A stretch of DNA of 64,000 bases from Aliiglaciecola sp. LCG003 (GCF_030316135.1 NZ_CP128185.1:3472001-3536000), one strand, 5' to 3'; positions 34,899 through 45,043 are shown, counted from the stretch's first letter. Numbers and translations are program-made. Notes: generated by a model not told the origin, from the letters alone.

Positions 34899-37800
34899 CT
34901 ACTTAATCCAATACATCATTTGCGATGTTGACAGCATAAACTCTAATTTTTGATTAGAGCCCATTCTTACTTTCAACCCATATGAACTAGGTTCCCCGAC
35001 TAAGCCAGGGCTACTCCAAATGACATTGCCCTGCGATGTCATTTTTTTAATTTGATACAGGTTATCGTAGTTATCATAGAGACGGTCCCGCTTAGAAGTA
35101 GTGACAAACAAGTTTTGATTTTCATCGGTACTAGGATCAGCAACTAAATCATAAATATAGCTATTTGCTAAGTTACGAGCAACTTCAGTAAAAGTGTTAT
35201 TGTTCAATTCATACACAACTAACGTTTGCGAAGACGATGAATATTGATCGACTTCAAGACATGCAAGTTCTAATTGGGCATCATTGTCAAAGTTGAATAA
35301 CGCCATGCGTCTACAAGATTTTTCAATAAAGGACTTTTCGGAGAATACCGCTCCATTTCTGATCAAAAAAGATAACTTATTAGCAAAAGACACCAACACA
35401 ACTGCAGTGTTGTTGATCCTTGTTGAAGCAAAATCATTTATGTAATTATCAAAGGTATAATTGGCTATTATTGTCTGGTTTTCTATATCAATTGCATTAA
35501 GAACACGCCCATCAGCATATAACGCATCATCATAACCATCTGCATTTAAATCATTGGCTTGAATCACTCCAATGGTAGAATCATAATCACCGGTAACCTG
35601 CCAAATAGTGCTGTTATCGTATAGCTGGATAACGGAGAATGCACCATCATAAAGATCTGTGCTCGGTACAAAAATATCGCCAAAACCATCGTTATTAAAG
35701 TCAGTTGTGACTGCGTGTCTACTACCATCCCAGTTTGAAGAAATCTCATCGCTGAGTGAATATGACCCATCTTCATCCAATGTGACTATGCGGCTTCCTT
35801 GATATCCACTTTGAGTTGATGGAATAAAAAACACTGCCTTTTCATTATTTTCTGTAATATTTGACCAACCAGCACTGCTATAATTATCTAACTGAACAGC
35901 GTTAGAGCTATCTTTGATAGTTGCACTATCAATTTCAATATCAGCGGCAATAAAACTATCCTTTCCTGACGAACTAACACCTGTCCCCCAATGCAATTCC
36001 AATTTTCCATCGTTATCTGAATCGCCACTCATTAAAGACGTAGAGCCGTGATCTTGCATGTTTACTGCCCACAATACAGCTAGCTGGTTGCCTTGCAGAT
36101 TATAAGCGGTGATGTTGCCCCATTGGCAATCACCGACGATAAGTTCATCCGTACCATCATTGTTCAAATCTTCACTAAGTAGGGTACAGGTATTGAAATT
36201 ACTAAAACTACTCAATTGAGATTTGTCTACTGCTGAATAGATGCTAACGTCTCCCCAACGATCTGCACCGGCAATTTCTGCAATGCCGTCACCGTTGAAG
36301 TCACCTAAAGCAATATTAGCATCGCCAAACTCAGTGCCGCTAAACCACTGATTTTCCCATGTAACGGCATCATAAACTCGACCATTATTTACCACTAATT
36401 CCAAATTGTTATCGTCATCGACATTTGCAAATTCAACTTGTTTCGCAGAACCAACATTGGTAGTGAACAGCTCCAATTCAGGTGCATTTAAAGACACTAC
36501 ATGCAACTCATAACCATCAGAATATGTCTCTGGAGAACTGAGGAAAGCCATTTCAGGGATCCCATCATTATCAATATCTTTTAAGGTAGCAAATGTGATG
36601 TATTCCGTGGTCTCAAATAAAGCAGTCGCTTGCTTATCCAACCCATCAATAACATTGACACCGTTTTCGGTGACTACGACGATTTCTTGTTGAGCATCTT
36701 CATCCAGATTTGCCTTTAGTACTTGAACTATCCGTCCTTTGGTGGGAAGTTTAAACGGATATACCCATTTCTGTTGATATTTGTCATCTTTGAATTCAAG
36801 TAGGAAAACGCTACTTGTACTATTGGTAGACAATACTTCATTAATGCCATCACCATCAAAATCGCCCACATGCATGGATTTATTATTGGCAGGAACCGTG
36901 ATACCCGAACGTGTTATTGGCATAGCCACATCAGATTCGACCTCAATGGGTACCACTATTTTTTCAGCGTCGCCGTCTCCTTCATTAGGTAAAGAAAAGG
37001 TAAAATCATATATCTGAAATGGAAATAGAAATTCTGTTGGCACATTCCAAGTAACCCAGCCATACCCATCAATTACCGCACCTTCTGGCCCAGCGACTAA
37101 TGTGCCCGCAGCTTCATCCATATCAATATCAGGATCATATGAGGTCACACGAAATTGTACGACATCACCAGATTTCATAACCTCAGGAATGTCGCTGATT
37201 TTTATTTCTGCGGGTGCATCCTGTAGATAAATATACAAGGATGGGCTTTCTGTACTATTGATGCCATCAGATACAACAACCGCTGCTCTCACACTATCTC
37301 CGTAAACGGCAAGATATGGAGGTAAAGTATTGCTTGATTGATTGCTCACCAATTGATCATTAATGTACCAACGATAACTAACCACTAGTTCATCATTACT
37401 ATTATCCGGATCGCTATAGTAACCAGCCTCAACGCCAATTGCTGTGGTTGTATTTATATCGCCGTAATTTGAAAGGTACGGGCTGCCAACTGATGGTGGA
37501 ATCGACATTTGAGCAAGAGCTACCAGTTGTTTGGTTGAAACAGAACCATTCAACAGTTCGTATATATCAACGAAGTAAGCGCCTACATCATAATTACCAT
37601 CGCCATCGTTATCTTCAAGATAGCGAATAAAATCAGAATTGGAATCCGTTGCTGAACCAAAATCAAAAGTAACTTGTTTATCTGCACTCAACAATACATT
37701 GCCGCTACTGATGTAAGGGGGGAAACCTTCGACATCTTCTAGACTAAAAGCAACCTTGCCTTTTTCACCGATAAAAAGCTCGCCAGTTAAATTAACCGAA

Positions 37801-38525
37801 TCCTGATAATCTATAGTGGTAATGTCTAATTCGGCGTCAAGGAGTAACTGTTGATCATCTATGCTAAACAAGACATATTGATTATTTTCTACAGCATAAT
37901 TGTCACTATAGGTGTAACCCGTAGAGATAAAATCTGAATACCCGGTTAATTTGATAAATTGGTCATCATATGTCCAACCAAGATTATCAAAATAATAGGT
38001 TAAATTGACCGACGTTTCTGTCAGTGTATTAATCGTTAGGGCAACACTTCCAGTGATTGGAAAACCGTTATCAGCTTGCGCACAATTGGAATAAGTAATC
38101 GCAAGATTACCTTGGAAAGCGCCATTAAGTTTACCTTTATACCTAACAGTACCTTGGTAATAACACGAAAACGCAATATCTATATTGCCATTGCTATCCA
38201 CTTGGTCAGTGAAATTTTCGCCGGCAACATATGGAGTTTCAGTTGCCGCATCATCGAATAAGTATTTGAACACTTGCTGAGAAAGGTCAACATCTAAACT
38301 TGCAGTGGTTTTTTTACCTGTATAGCGAGTATCAATTAATCGCGTTGCAGCGCGCTTTAGCTCTGTAATTGAATAGTCTTGAGCATTCGCAATGATTTGA
38401 CTAGGGGTCGGATTATTCCCAGTGGGTCCGCCATCGTCCCCTGAGCTTGAAGAACCACCTCCACCGCAAGCAGAAACGATGAGGGAACACACTAACATAC
38501 ACAGCGAGCGCGATAATACCGCCAT
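34899..38525 (-). CDS. FG-GAP/VCBS repeat lipoprotein (1208 aa)
   Basis: A very large predicted lipoprotein. The signal peptide ends in the lipobox VSAC (Cys20), followed by a Gly/Ser linker. Residues about 340-530 look like Ig/cadherin-type domains (YRWYINDQLVSNQ; FRVTSYDPDIDMDEAAG). From about 540 to the end come roughly ten repeats each carrying a calcium-type loop such as DFDGDGINE, DIDNDGIPE, DFNGDGIAE, DLNNDGTDE, DFNNDGFGD and DLNADGYDD: an integrin-like FG-GAP beta-propeller. Such proteins sit on the outer membrane surface and bind polymers or cells; the exact role is unknown. It is monocistronic. Confidence 0.85.
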   Translation of the reverse strand: MAVLSRSLCMLVCSLIVSACGGGGSSSSGDDGGPTGNNPTPSQIIANAQDYSITELKRAATRLIDTRYTGKKTTASLDVDLSQQVFKYLFDDAATETPYVAGENFTDQVDSNGNIDIAFSCYYQGTVRYKGKLNGAFQGNLAITYSNCAQADNGFPITGSVALTINTLTETSVNLTYYFDNLGWTYDDQFIKLTGYSDFISTGYTYSDNYAVENNQYVLFSIDDQQLLLDAELDITTIDYQDSVNLTGELFIGEKGKVAFSLEDVEGFPPYISSGNVLLSADKQVTFDFGSATDSNSDFIRYLEDNDGDGNYDVGAYFVDIYELLNGSVSTKQLVALAQMSIPPSVGSPYLSNYGDINTTTAIGVEAGYYSDPDNSNDELVVSYRWYINDQLVSNQSSNTLPPYLAVYGDSVRAAVVVSDGINSTESPSLYIYLQDAPAEIKISDIPEVMKSGDVVQFRVTSYDPDIDMDEAAGTLVAGPEGAVIDGYGWVTWNVPTEFLFPFQIYDFTFSLPNEGDGDAEKIVVPIEVESDVAMPITRSGITVPANNKSMHVGDFDGDGINEVLSTNSTSSVFLLEFKDDKYQQKWVYPFKLPTKGRIVQVLKANLDEDAQQEIVVVTENGVNVIDGLDKQATALFETTEYITFATLKDIDNDGIPEMAFLSSPETYSDGYELHVVSLNAPELELFTTNVGSAKQVEFANVDDDNNLELVVNNGRVYDAVTWENQWFSGTEFGDANIALGDFNGDGIAEIAGADRWGDVSIYSAVDKSQLSSFSNFNTCTLLSEDLNNDGTDELIVGDCQWGNITAYNLQGNQLAVLWAVNMQDHGSTSLMSGDSDNDGKLELHWGTGVSSSGKDSFIAADIEIDSATIKDSSNAVQLDNYSSAGWSNITENNEKAVFFIPSTQSGYQGSRIVTLDEDGSYSLSDEISSNWDGSRHAVTTDFNNDGFGDIFVPSTDLYDGAFSVIQLYDNSTIWQVTGDYDSTIGVIQANDLNADGYDDALYADGRVLNAIDIENQTIIANYTFDNYINDFASTRINNTAVVLVSFANKLSFLIRNGAVFSEKSFIEKSCRRMALFNFDNDAQLELACLEVDQYSSSSQTLVVYELNNNTFTEVARNLANSYIYDLVADPSTDENQNLFVTTSKRDRLYDNYDNLYQIKKMTSQGNVIWSSPGLVGEPSSYGLKVRMGSNQKLEFMLSTSQMMYWIK

Positions 38526-38782
38526 AAATAATCCTTAAATGTACTGCAGATAGCGATAAATAATGAATTTGCAGCAAGCAATCCTTTACATTTACGCTGA
38601 AAAAATTACTCAAAAATAGTAAAACATTAAAAGATTAAAGACTAGCACTTATTGACTGGGCGCTATTTTTCCGTGCTAATCAGCATTAATGATTACTCAA
38701 ACATGCACACCTGATAGCCAACATATGGGATAAGCAGCTATATTTTAGGCTTAGGTTCCAATTCGCACCTATAAAACTCTGG

Positions 38783-39676
38783 CTATTTTGCACAGCCTTG
38801 TGACTGTGGATCGGTTTTTTTAGCCGCCCAATTCAGCATGTTTTTCAATAGAAGTAATGTTTCTTCAGTCTCATAGGATTCATAACGATGTCCCATAGCA
38901 TTGAAAACAACACGTGCTTGCATGTCCCCAATGCATCGAGACCAAATAATTGGATGATCAACAGGTTTAGGCCCCATACGCAAATCAGAACGATCGCCAT
39001 AAACGGTATTGACAGGGCTATAAGTACTTTCATCTAACCCGGCAAGAACAATGAAATCATCACTCGGTGGAGCGTCAAAGGTATACCACTCATCAATTGC
39101 CATAAAGTCCTTTGGCATACCAGCCATAACTGGATGAGTGGGCTGCAATATTTCAACCCGTGCCGGTTGAAATTGAGGAGCCATAGGGTGGCTGACGAAA
39201 GTCGCGCCCAACAATTCATTGTGGTAAAAACTCCAATCTTGATGGGAGTCGTCCCCTGCTCCATGCAATAAAACCGTACCCTTGCCCTTAGACTGCCATT
39301 TGGCAAAGGCTAGTTCTTGTTCTGGCGTCAGCGCATCGCCAGTCATGTTATTAAATACAATAACATCAAAACGCGCTAAGTCCTTTTCGTTAAAAATACC
39401 ACTATGTTCTGTCGTGAAATAACCATGCCCCATTTCCTTTGCTGCCTTCATGATAGCTAGGTTCGCCCCGGCTATTCCTTCTTCATGTCGCCAATCTCGC
39501 GTTTCTGAGAAAATCAAAATAGAAGGTGAAGGTACATAAGCGAAATAGCGTCCCGTTGAGGTCACAGGCTCATCAATAAATGTCTCAGTAGCTGTCGCCT
39601 CCGATAATATTGCTTTAGGTGCCTGTGAAGAACAAGCGGTCAAAAATAGCATTGGCAGCAGATATAGTAATTTCAT
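38783..39676 (-). CDS. ThuA-like domain lipoprotein
   Basis: A 297-residue protein with a signal peptide and lipobox LTAC (Cys15), then a ThuA-like, class I glutamine amidotransferase-like domain (from about 50). Blocks ILIFSETRDWRHE, FDVIVFNNMTGDALTPEQE, GTVLLHGAGDD and HPVMAGMPKDFMAIDEWYTF are the family pattern. ThuA-type proteins are tied to sugar (trehalose and glycoside) use, but no enzymatic role is proven. The lipid anchor puts it in the periplasm. Divergent from a broken GntR-type regulator, a class that often controls sugar-acid genes. Confidence 0.87.
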   Translation of the reverse strand: MKLLYLLPMLFLTACSSQAPKAILSEATATETFIDEPVTSTGRYFAYVPSPSILIFSETRDWRHEEGIAGANLAIMKAAKEMGHGYFTTEHSGIFNEKDLARFDVIVFNNMTGDALTPEQELAFAKWQSKGKGTVLLHGAGDDSHQDWSFYHNELLGATFVSHPMAPQFQPARVEILQPTHPVMAGMPKDFMAIDEWYTFDAPPSDDFIVLAGLDESTYSPVNTVYGDRSDLRMGPKPVDHPIIWSRCIGDMQARVVFNAMGHRYESYETEETLLLLKNMLNWAAKKTDPQSQGCAK

Positions 39677-40210
39677 AAAAAAGTATCACTAAATTAGATT
39701 TAGAATAAGTATAGAGAGGTTTACACCTAGGTTGCAATCAATCAAGACAACTAGCTCAACACCTCTATATCTAGCTCGCTTATCGTTTTACTTAGGAATG
39801 GTTATTTTCAGTCTAGCAACTATGTGGTTTAGGCCACTGGGGAATTTTTTGCTAATACATAATGTAGAACGTGCTAGTAATTTAGCCCATATTGAAATCC
39901 CCAATTAAAAAATAATAGCTATATTTTGACACACCCCCGCCACACACTTACCAATTCCAAGAAGTGGTTATTACCGAGTCAGCATATTATTGGTAAGAAA
40001 AATTAGAATAAATGGTTTTAACATCGCCTTTTCACAATCTATCACTTTACAAAACATGCCAAAAAAACCTTATAAAACATACAATAAAATAACATCACCG
40101 GTAGTAATCATATAAAATTTCCCGAAAACTGGTGCAGCCTAACACTATGAGAAATATTGATAAAACCGACTTCAACCCATAACGATAACAAACCAATATA
40201 AACTTATTGG
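39677..40210. other. Gene-free AT-rich stretch with two inverted repeats
   Basis: No coding frame is seen in 534 bases. Two spaced inverted repeats share the same half-sites: TTACCAAT (39948-39955) with ATTGGTAA (39989-39996), and AACCAAT (40191-40197) with ATTGGTT (40206-40212). The second runs into the first codons of the truncated regulator. ACCAA/TTGGT half-sites are typical of FadR/GntR-type operators, so these could be leftover operator sites of the regulator. The stretch probably also contains the decayed N-terminal part of that gene. Confidence 0.45.
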
Positions 40211-40720
40211 TTGACAAATTGGAAAGATAAAATTAGTGCCTTCGAGCTGACTCAAGCCCGTGCACTGGTCGAAGGCGAGGCAGCAGCGTTAGCATCGGTG
40301 TCTATCACAGAAGTCGAACTTGAATCCCTAAAGAAAACACTCGATGCAATGGAATCTGGTGTCGAAGCAGAGAAAGCGGACCGCGAATTCCATCTCATTA
40401 TTTCCAAAGCAACTAGGAATAATGCGATCCTACTTGCGGTCAAAAATTTCTGGGCGCTTCGAGATTCCCAACCGCAAATTAAGCAGGCCTGCGCCGGTGT
40501 CTGTAGTCAGTCCAATCGTGACCGCTTGGAAGAACACAAGGCTATTTATCAAGCCCTTAAAGATAGAAATTCACAAGCAGCCAGATCGGCCATGCATGCG
40601 CACTTCAATCGGTTGATTAACGCTTTGTTTGTAGTGAGTGAGGCTGCTGCACTTGAAGAAGTTCGTAAAAAAACAAGTCAAACACGTGACTTATACTCAT
40701 TGAGTCACCTAGTAAACTAA
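40211..40720 (+). pseudogene. GntR/FadR-type regulator, FCD ligand domain only (N-terminally truncated)
   Basis: The 169 codons encode the FCD ligand-binding domain of a FadR-subfamily regulator: ELTQARALVEGEAAALAS, DREFHLIISKATRNNAI and EEHKAIYQALKDRNSQAARSAMHAHF hold the conserved His/Asp metal-site pattern. The winged-helix DNA-binding domain of about 75 residues that should come first is absent; upstream bases are AT-rich with stops in all frames. The nominal TTG start lies inside an inverted repeat and has no ribosome site. It is best read as a remnant, closest in style to UxuR/ExuR-like hexuronate regulators. A free-standing FCD protein is possible but less likely. Confidence 0.75.
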
Positions 40721-40784
40721 GAGCAAGGGCGACTGATATTTTTCGCCCAACCCTCATTTTTAAAAGCCATTTAGGCTGAAAAAC

Positions 40785-41507
40785 TCACAGTTTAAACAGG
40801 GTTTTGAATTCCACGCTTTGTCGGCGTGAAACATTCACTTTCGTGCCATTTTTTAAGCTTAGCTCTAAACTCTCGTTTAAAAGTGGCTCAACGTTGACTA
40901 CGTCTCGCATATTAACCAATTGCTGCCGATTCGCTCTAAAGAAAATACCCGGCGCTAACCGCGCTTGTATTTTACTCAGTGCTTTATAAATCATAGGCTT
41001 ATTGTTAGCAAAATATAACCGACTGTAATTGCCAACAGATTCAATTAAAGATACCTCCCCCAACTTTACCAGCCAACAATTATCGCCATCTTTAACAAAA
41101 AACTGACTGTCCGGCGTTAGTAATGGATCACTATCATCTTGTGCGTTTCGGACCTTTAACTTGTCTCTGACCTTTTCTAAAGCTTGCTCAAGTCGTGGGG
41201 CAGTTACAGGCTTTAACACGTAATCTAACGCATTGTACTCAAATGATTTGATGGCATACTGGTCATAGGCCGTTGTGAAAATCACTTCAGGTACACTTGT
41301 CAGTTCAGTCAATAAATCAAAGCCATCTTTTTCCGGCATGTTGATATCAAGCAAGACAAGATCAGGACGGGTTTGATCAATAAGCGCTTTGGCATTATCA
41401 ACGTTTTCGGCCTCACCGAGAATATCTATATCTGCGATTTGCCCAAGTAAATTAACCAGCTCGACTCGGGCAAGTCGCGAATCATCAACGATTACGACTG
41501 TCAACAT
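40785..41507 (-). CDS. LytTR-family response regulator
   Basis: A 240-residue regulator: receiver domain (1 to about 120; Asp54 in LVLLDINMP, Lys99 in VLKPV) and LytTR DNA-binding domain (about 140-240; FFRANRQQLVN, NGTKVNVSRRQ). It overlaps the kinase gene upstream by 23 bases, so the pair is translationally coupled. Likely activated by that LytS-type kinase. LytTR regulators bind direct repeats; targets cannot be read here. Confidence 0.94.
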   Translation of the reverse strand: MLTVVIVDDSRLARVELVNLLGQIADIDILGEAENVDNAKALIDQTRPDLVLLDINMPEKDGFDLLTELTSVPEVIFTTAYDQYAIKSFEYNALDYVLKPVTAPRLEQALEKVRDKLKVRNAQDDSDPLLTPDSQFFVKDGDNCWLVKLGEVSLIESVGNYSRLYFANNKPMIYKALSKIQARLAPGIFFRANRQQLVNMRDVVNVEPLLNESLELSLKNGTKVNVSRRQSVEFKTLFKL

Positions 41508-42549
41508 CAGTTGTGCTCCAGGGTATTAAAATGCTTACCACCACTTGGGAATGTTCGTTTTTCATGGTTATCGATGCCTTGTCGGCATAGAGTAAATCTA
41601 AACGTTGTTTGATATTTTTCAATCCTAGCCCAGTGCTATCCTGTTTTTGAGCTTGTATACTGCCGCTGTTGCGCACCTGCAAAAATAAATGGTCTTTGTC
41701 TCGCTTGGCAATTAAAACCAGTTTTCCGCCGGATTTTTTAGTGGCTATGCCATATTTAATCGCATTTTCAACTAACAATTGCAGCATCATGCGCGGCAGC
41801 AATGCCGCTTTGCTTTGTGTCTCAACCTCAAATTCTGTTTGTAATCGCCCCTCTAACTGAATATCCATCAAGGCTAAATAGTCATCAATCATAGTTAACT
41901 CTTCGGCTAAAGTGACTAAGTGATTTTCTTGACTATTGAGGGTATAACGATACATGTCGGCAAGATGACTCAGCATGTCTCTGGCTTTATGGGTATCCTC
42001 TAGTATCAGTGCTCTAATGTTATTAATTGTATTGAACATAAAGTGTGGGTTGAGCTGACTGATCAATGACTCTAAACTGACTTGTTTTAACGCGGCATCC
42101 AGCTGTTGTTTATCTGCTTTCATTTGTTCGTACTTATGATAGCGCTTGATCACAAAATATAGACTTGACCAAATCAGCATTACCAAACTCAAGTTGATAA
42201 TATTCGACACCAGCGACACAGTAGTAAAAATCGTTTCAGTGTCATACAGCGTGCTAGCAAATGGTTCTAAGGCCACAAATATCAACAGGGTACAAAGCAC
42301 GCCCGCCACTAGACTTGCCAGAATCACCGAAGAAACTAGCGCAATGAGTGACACTTGCGAGGTGATTGAGCGTCGGTAAAAACGGCGCAAACCGCTCGAC
42401 ACTGCCCAAGCGATGACAACTAATACACTGGTTGAGACAAACTCTGACCAAAGTACTCCCTGCATGGCGGCACGACTAAAGAAATTGATGGCGCCGAACA
42501 GCAACCATCCTATAGTTTGAAAAAATGTAAATGAACGACCTTTCATCAT
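41485..42549 (-). CDS. LytS-type sensor histidine kinase
   Basis: A 354-residue kinase of the His_kinase (PF06580) type: four membrane helices (about 10-28, 38-55, 68-92, 110-134), then the phospho-acceptor block SQLNPHFMFNTINNIRALI (His169) and an HATPase with LLVENAIKYG and GLGLKNIKQRL. There is no periplasmic sensor domain of size, so the signal is probably sensed in the membrane. The start is set at ATG 42549, sharing one base with the hydrolase stop (TAATG); an earlier in-frame ATG at 42570 lies inside the hydrolase gene. Partner: the LytTR regulator downstream. Confidence 0.9.
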   Translation of the reverse strand: MMKGRSFTFFQTIGWLLFGAINFFSRAAMQGVLWSEFVSTSVLVVIAWAVSSGLRRFYRRSITSQVSLIALVSSVILASLVAGVLCTLLIFVALEPFASTLYDTETIFTTVSLVSNIINLSLVMLIWSSLYFVIKRYHKYEQMKADKQQLDAALKQVSLESLISQLNPHFMFNTINNIRALILEDTHKARDMLSHLADMYRYTLNSQENHLVTLAEELTMIDDYLALMDIQLEGRLQTEFEVETQSKAALLPRMMLQLLVENAIKYGIATKKSGGKLVLIAKRDKDHLFLQVRNSGSIQAQKQDSTGLGLKNIKQRLDLLYADKASITMKNEHSQVVVSILIPWSTTDVDSRNR

Positions 42550-43916
42550 TATGTTCTTGCGTTTATCCATTCAGCCATCAATTTTAGGACGGCTATATCC
42601 ATCGTATTTTCGATAGTAGCATACTCATTTGGTAAGCCGGTTTCAGCTTGTTGAAATAAATGATTAAGACCTGGTAGTGAATGAACAACAAAATCAGGAT
42701 GATTGCTCTGGGTTAAAATCTGCTCAATAGCGGCTAGGTTTTCAGATGCAGCGACTTGTAGATCTTTACTGCCATTGATGGCTAGCAATGGGCATTTTAC
42801 TTGTGCCAAATATTGCTTAGGTTGATAGCTAAGGAAAAAGCGCATCCAAGCAGAGCTCATTTGTTGCGCTTTGCTAGTTGCATCCGCTTCGTTAAGACCC
42901 TGTTGATTGATGAGAAATTGACGAATGTCATCGGTCGACATGCCTTGGGCTATTTGTTTGAACAATTGGGTGTCCTGTTGGCGCTCTTTTATCAGCGCAC
43001 CTTCATCTACTCCCATGCGTTTTTGTATATCAAACGACTGTTGAGTCAATAAAGTCACACCGTCTACCCCTAAGCCAGCCATCATCACAACAAAGGCAAT
43101 TTGCTTATTCTGACTTGCTACCATAGGTGCAATCATTCCACCTTCACTGTGCCCAATAAGGCCAATATTCCTAGGGTCAATATCAGCTCTGGTTGTCAAA
43201 AAATCAAACGCCGCTTGCACATCACTGGCAAAGTCTTCGCTGGTCGCATTGGCAAAGTCACCCTGGGACTGAGCCGTCCCCCTGTCATCAAAGCGCAGAA
43301 CGGCTAGGCCACTTTTTGTTAAGTAATCAGCAATAACGGCAAAGGGTTTGTGGCCAAACAATGTTTCATCACGGTCTTGTGGTCCTGAGCCTGAGATTAA
43401 GATTACCGCGGCAAATTGTTCGTTGCCTTGAGGTTTAGTCAATGTGCCAGCAAGAGTGATGTTCGCGCTGGTATTATCAAAGGTTACCTCTTCACTTACA
43501 TAATCAAAGGGAGCCACCGGTGTTTGTGGGCGGTTTAACGCTTGTCGTGCGTCATGGCTACGGATTAACACTAACGGCAATTTAGCACTGCCTTGGGAAA
43601 AGGTACCCGTTATGGTGTCCGGCTGCGTTAGCTTGCCGACGAACGACATGCCAATCGCGTTGACGCTAAAGCTAATGTTATCGCTTACCACAACATCATC
43701 TACAGGTATGTCGGCTGCGCCTTGTGCAGGGCTGTCCATGGTGGCTGTAATTTTGTCATTTTCGATAGTGAAATGCATTATCAAAGGTAACTTAGTGGTT
43801 CCACCTATGGCTAATTCGCCCTTCCATGAACCTGCAATATCAGCATATGCAAATGAAAAGGCAGATAAGTACATTACAATCATTAGTAGTGGTGTGATTA
43901 CAATTTTCTTAAACAT
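42549..43916 (-). CDS. Secreted alpha/beta hydrolase
   Basis: A 455-residue protein with a signal peptide (about 1-25, ending AYA). Residues 26-120 form a beta-rich N-terminal domain (IAGSWKGELAIGG), and 140-455 an alpha/beta hydrolase with triad candidates Ser257 (GHSEGG), Asp385 (NGSKDLQV) and His419 (LPGLNHLF). ISGSGPQDRDETL is typical of this bacterial peptidase/esterase-like group. The start at 43916 is chosen for the signal peptide; the frame runs 48 codons further but that part is not protein-like. First gene of a hydrolase-kinase-regulator operon with overlapping frames. Confidence 0.88.
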   Translation of the reverse strand: MFKKIVITPLLMIVMYLSAFSFAYADIAGSWKGELAIGGTTKLPLIMHFTIENDKITATMDSPAQGAADIPVDDVVVSDNISFSVNAIGMSFVGKLTQPDTITGTFSQGSAKLPLVLIRSHDARQALNRPQTPVAPFDYVSEEVTFDNTSANITLAGTLTKPQGNEQFAAVILISGSGPQDRDETLFGHKPFAVIADYLTKSGLAVLRFDDRGTAQSQGDFANATSEDFASDVQAAFDFLTTRADIDPRNIGLIGHSEGGMIAPMVASQNKQIAFVVMMAGLGVDGVTLLTQQSFDIQKRMGVDEGALIKERQQDTQLFKQIAQGMSTDDIRQFLINQQGLNEADATSKAQQMSSAWMRFFLSYQPKQYLAQVKCPLLAINGSKDLQVAASENLAAIEQILTQSNHPDFVVHSLPGLNHLFQQAETGLPNEYATIENTMDIAVLKLMAEWINART

Positions 43917-44157
43917 TATTATGTCCGTTTGATTATTAAGTGGTAACCAGCATAGCGACAACAAATGTTGGATTGTGGAATATATGATTAACGGTAAATA
44001 ACGCGGATGACTGGTAAACCCAACGATAAAATACCGGCAAGACAATATAGGTGAGTGCAAATATCAAAGAAGTGCTAGCCTTGATATAAAAAAGCTGCCG
44101 TACAATTGTGTTTATTCTATGTTCGCCAAGTTTAGCCTGTTAGATGAACGGAAAACG

Positions 44158-45036
44158 CTACACTTTCAACTGGCGCATACCAAATAGCACTAAGAGTAAG
44201 CCCAATAAATGCAACCACGAAACCGGCTCACCTAATAGTTGGTTGGATAGAATAATGGTAAATAACGGTCCAACTGTACCAACAATACCGGCTTTACTGG
44301 CACCTATGAGTTTGACCCCAACACTGATCATAAAGGATGGGATCAGTGTCATAAATATGGCTATCACCGCCACTCCAGCATAATGACTCGAGGTATATTG
44401 AGTCAAATCTTCAACCCCCACGATAGCGGAATGGATCAATAATGTAATACAGGCAGATATCATCGCCAGACACACAAAACGCTGACTGCCAATTTGACGG
44501 GAGTAACGCTGGTTTGCCACCATATACCAAGCGGTAAAAATACTGGCAACAAACACCAAGAAACTGCCCCAATAGATTTCATCGCCTGCAAAGGATAAGT
44601 CCGCATAAAAGAACACTACAATGCCTGCATAAGACATCAATAGTGCAATCCACAATCTGGGCATGGGCTTTTCTTTTAAAAATAACCAACTAAATAAAAT
44701 CGCAATGGCCGGATAACAAAACAGAATGATCCGTTCCAAACCAGCGGTAATATACTGTAAGCCGAGCAAGTCCAAATAGCTGGCAATATGATAACAAGCA
44801 ATACCGGCCAAAATGCAGCCCAATAACTCTTTGGCACTCAAGGTGCCCCACCCTGACTTTTTCAGCGACCACAATAAAATCGCAGTGTAAAAGGGTAAAA
44901 CAAATAACATGCGCAGCGTTTGCAATTCGAGGGAGCCGATGCCTAATTGATAAAGATATTTGACCATAATCGCTTTACTGGAAAACAGGATCGTTCCCAA
45001 TACCACTAAAATGGTACCTTTGTTTAAACTAAACAT
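44158..45036 (-). CDS. EamA/DMT superfamily transporter
   Basis: A 292-residue inner-membrane protein with about ten hydrophobic helices in two EamA repeats. It starts KGTILVVLGTILFSSKAIMVKYLY; the second repeat contains FMISVGVKLIGASKAGIVGTVGPLFTII and a following LLGEPVSWLHLLGLLLVLFG, typical of drug/metabolite exporters. The substrate cannot be told. It follows apbE by seven bases, in a likely rsmI-apbE-eamA operon. Confidence 0.9.
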   Translation of the reverse strand: MFSLNKGTILVVLGTILFSSKAIMVKYLYQLGIGSLELQTLRMLFVLPFYTAILLWSLKKSGWGTLSAKELLGCILAGIACYHIASYLDLLGLQYITAGLERIILFCYPAIAILFSWLFLKEKPMPRLWIALLMSYAGIVVFFYADLSFAGDEIYWGSFLVFVASIFTAWYMVANQRYSRQIGSQRFVCLAMISACITLLIHSAIVGVEDLTQYTSSHYAGVAVIAIFMTLIPSFMISVGVKLIGASKAGIVGTVGPLFTIILSNQLLGEPVSWLHLLGLLLVLFGMRQLKV

Positions 45037-45043
45037 GTCGCCC

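Noticed and set aside
34899-44060. Genomic island or prophage covering the accessory genes
   Set aside because: No integrase, tRNA, attachment repeats or phage genes were seen; only accessory-type gene content supports it.
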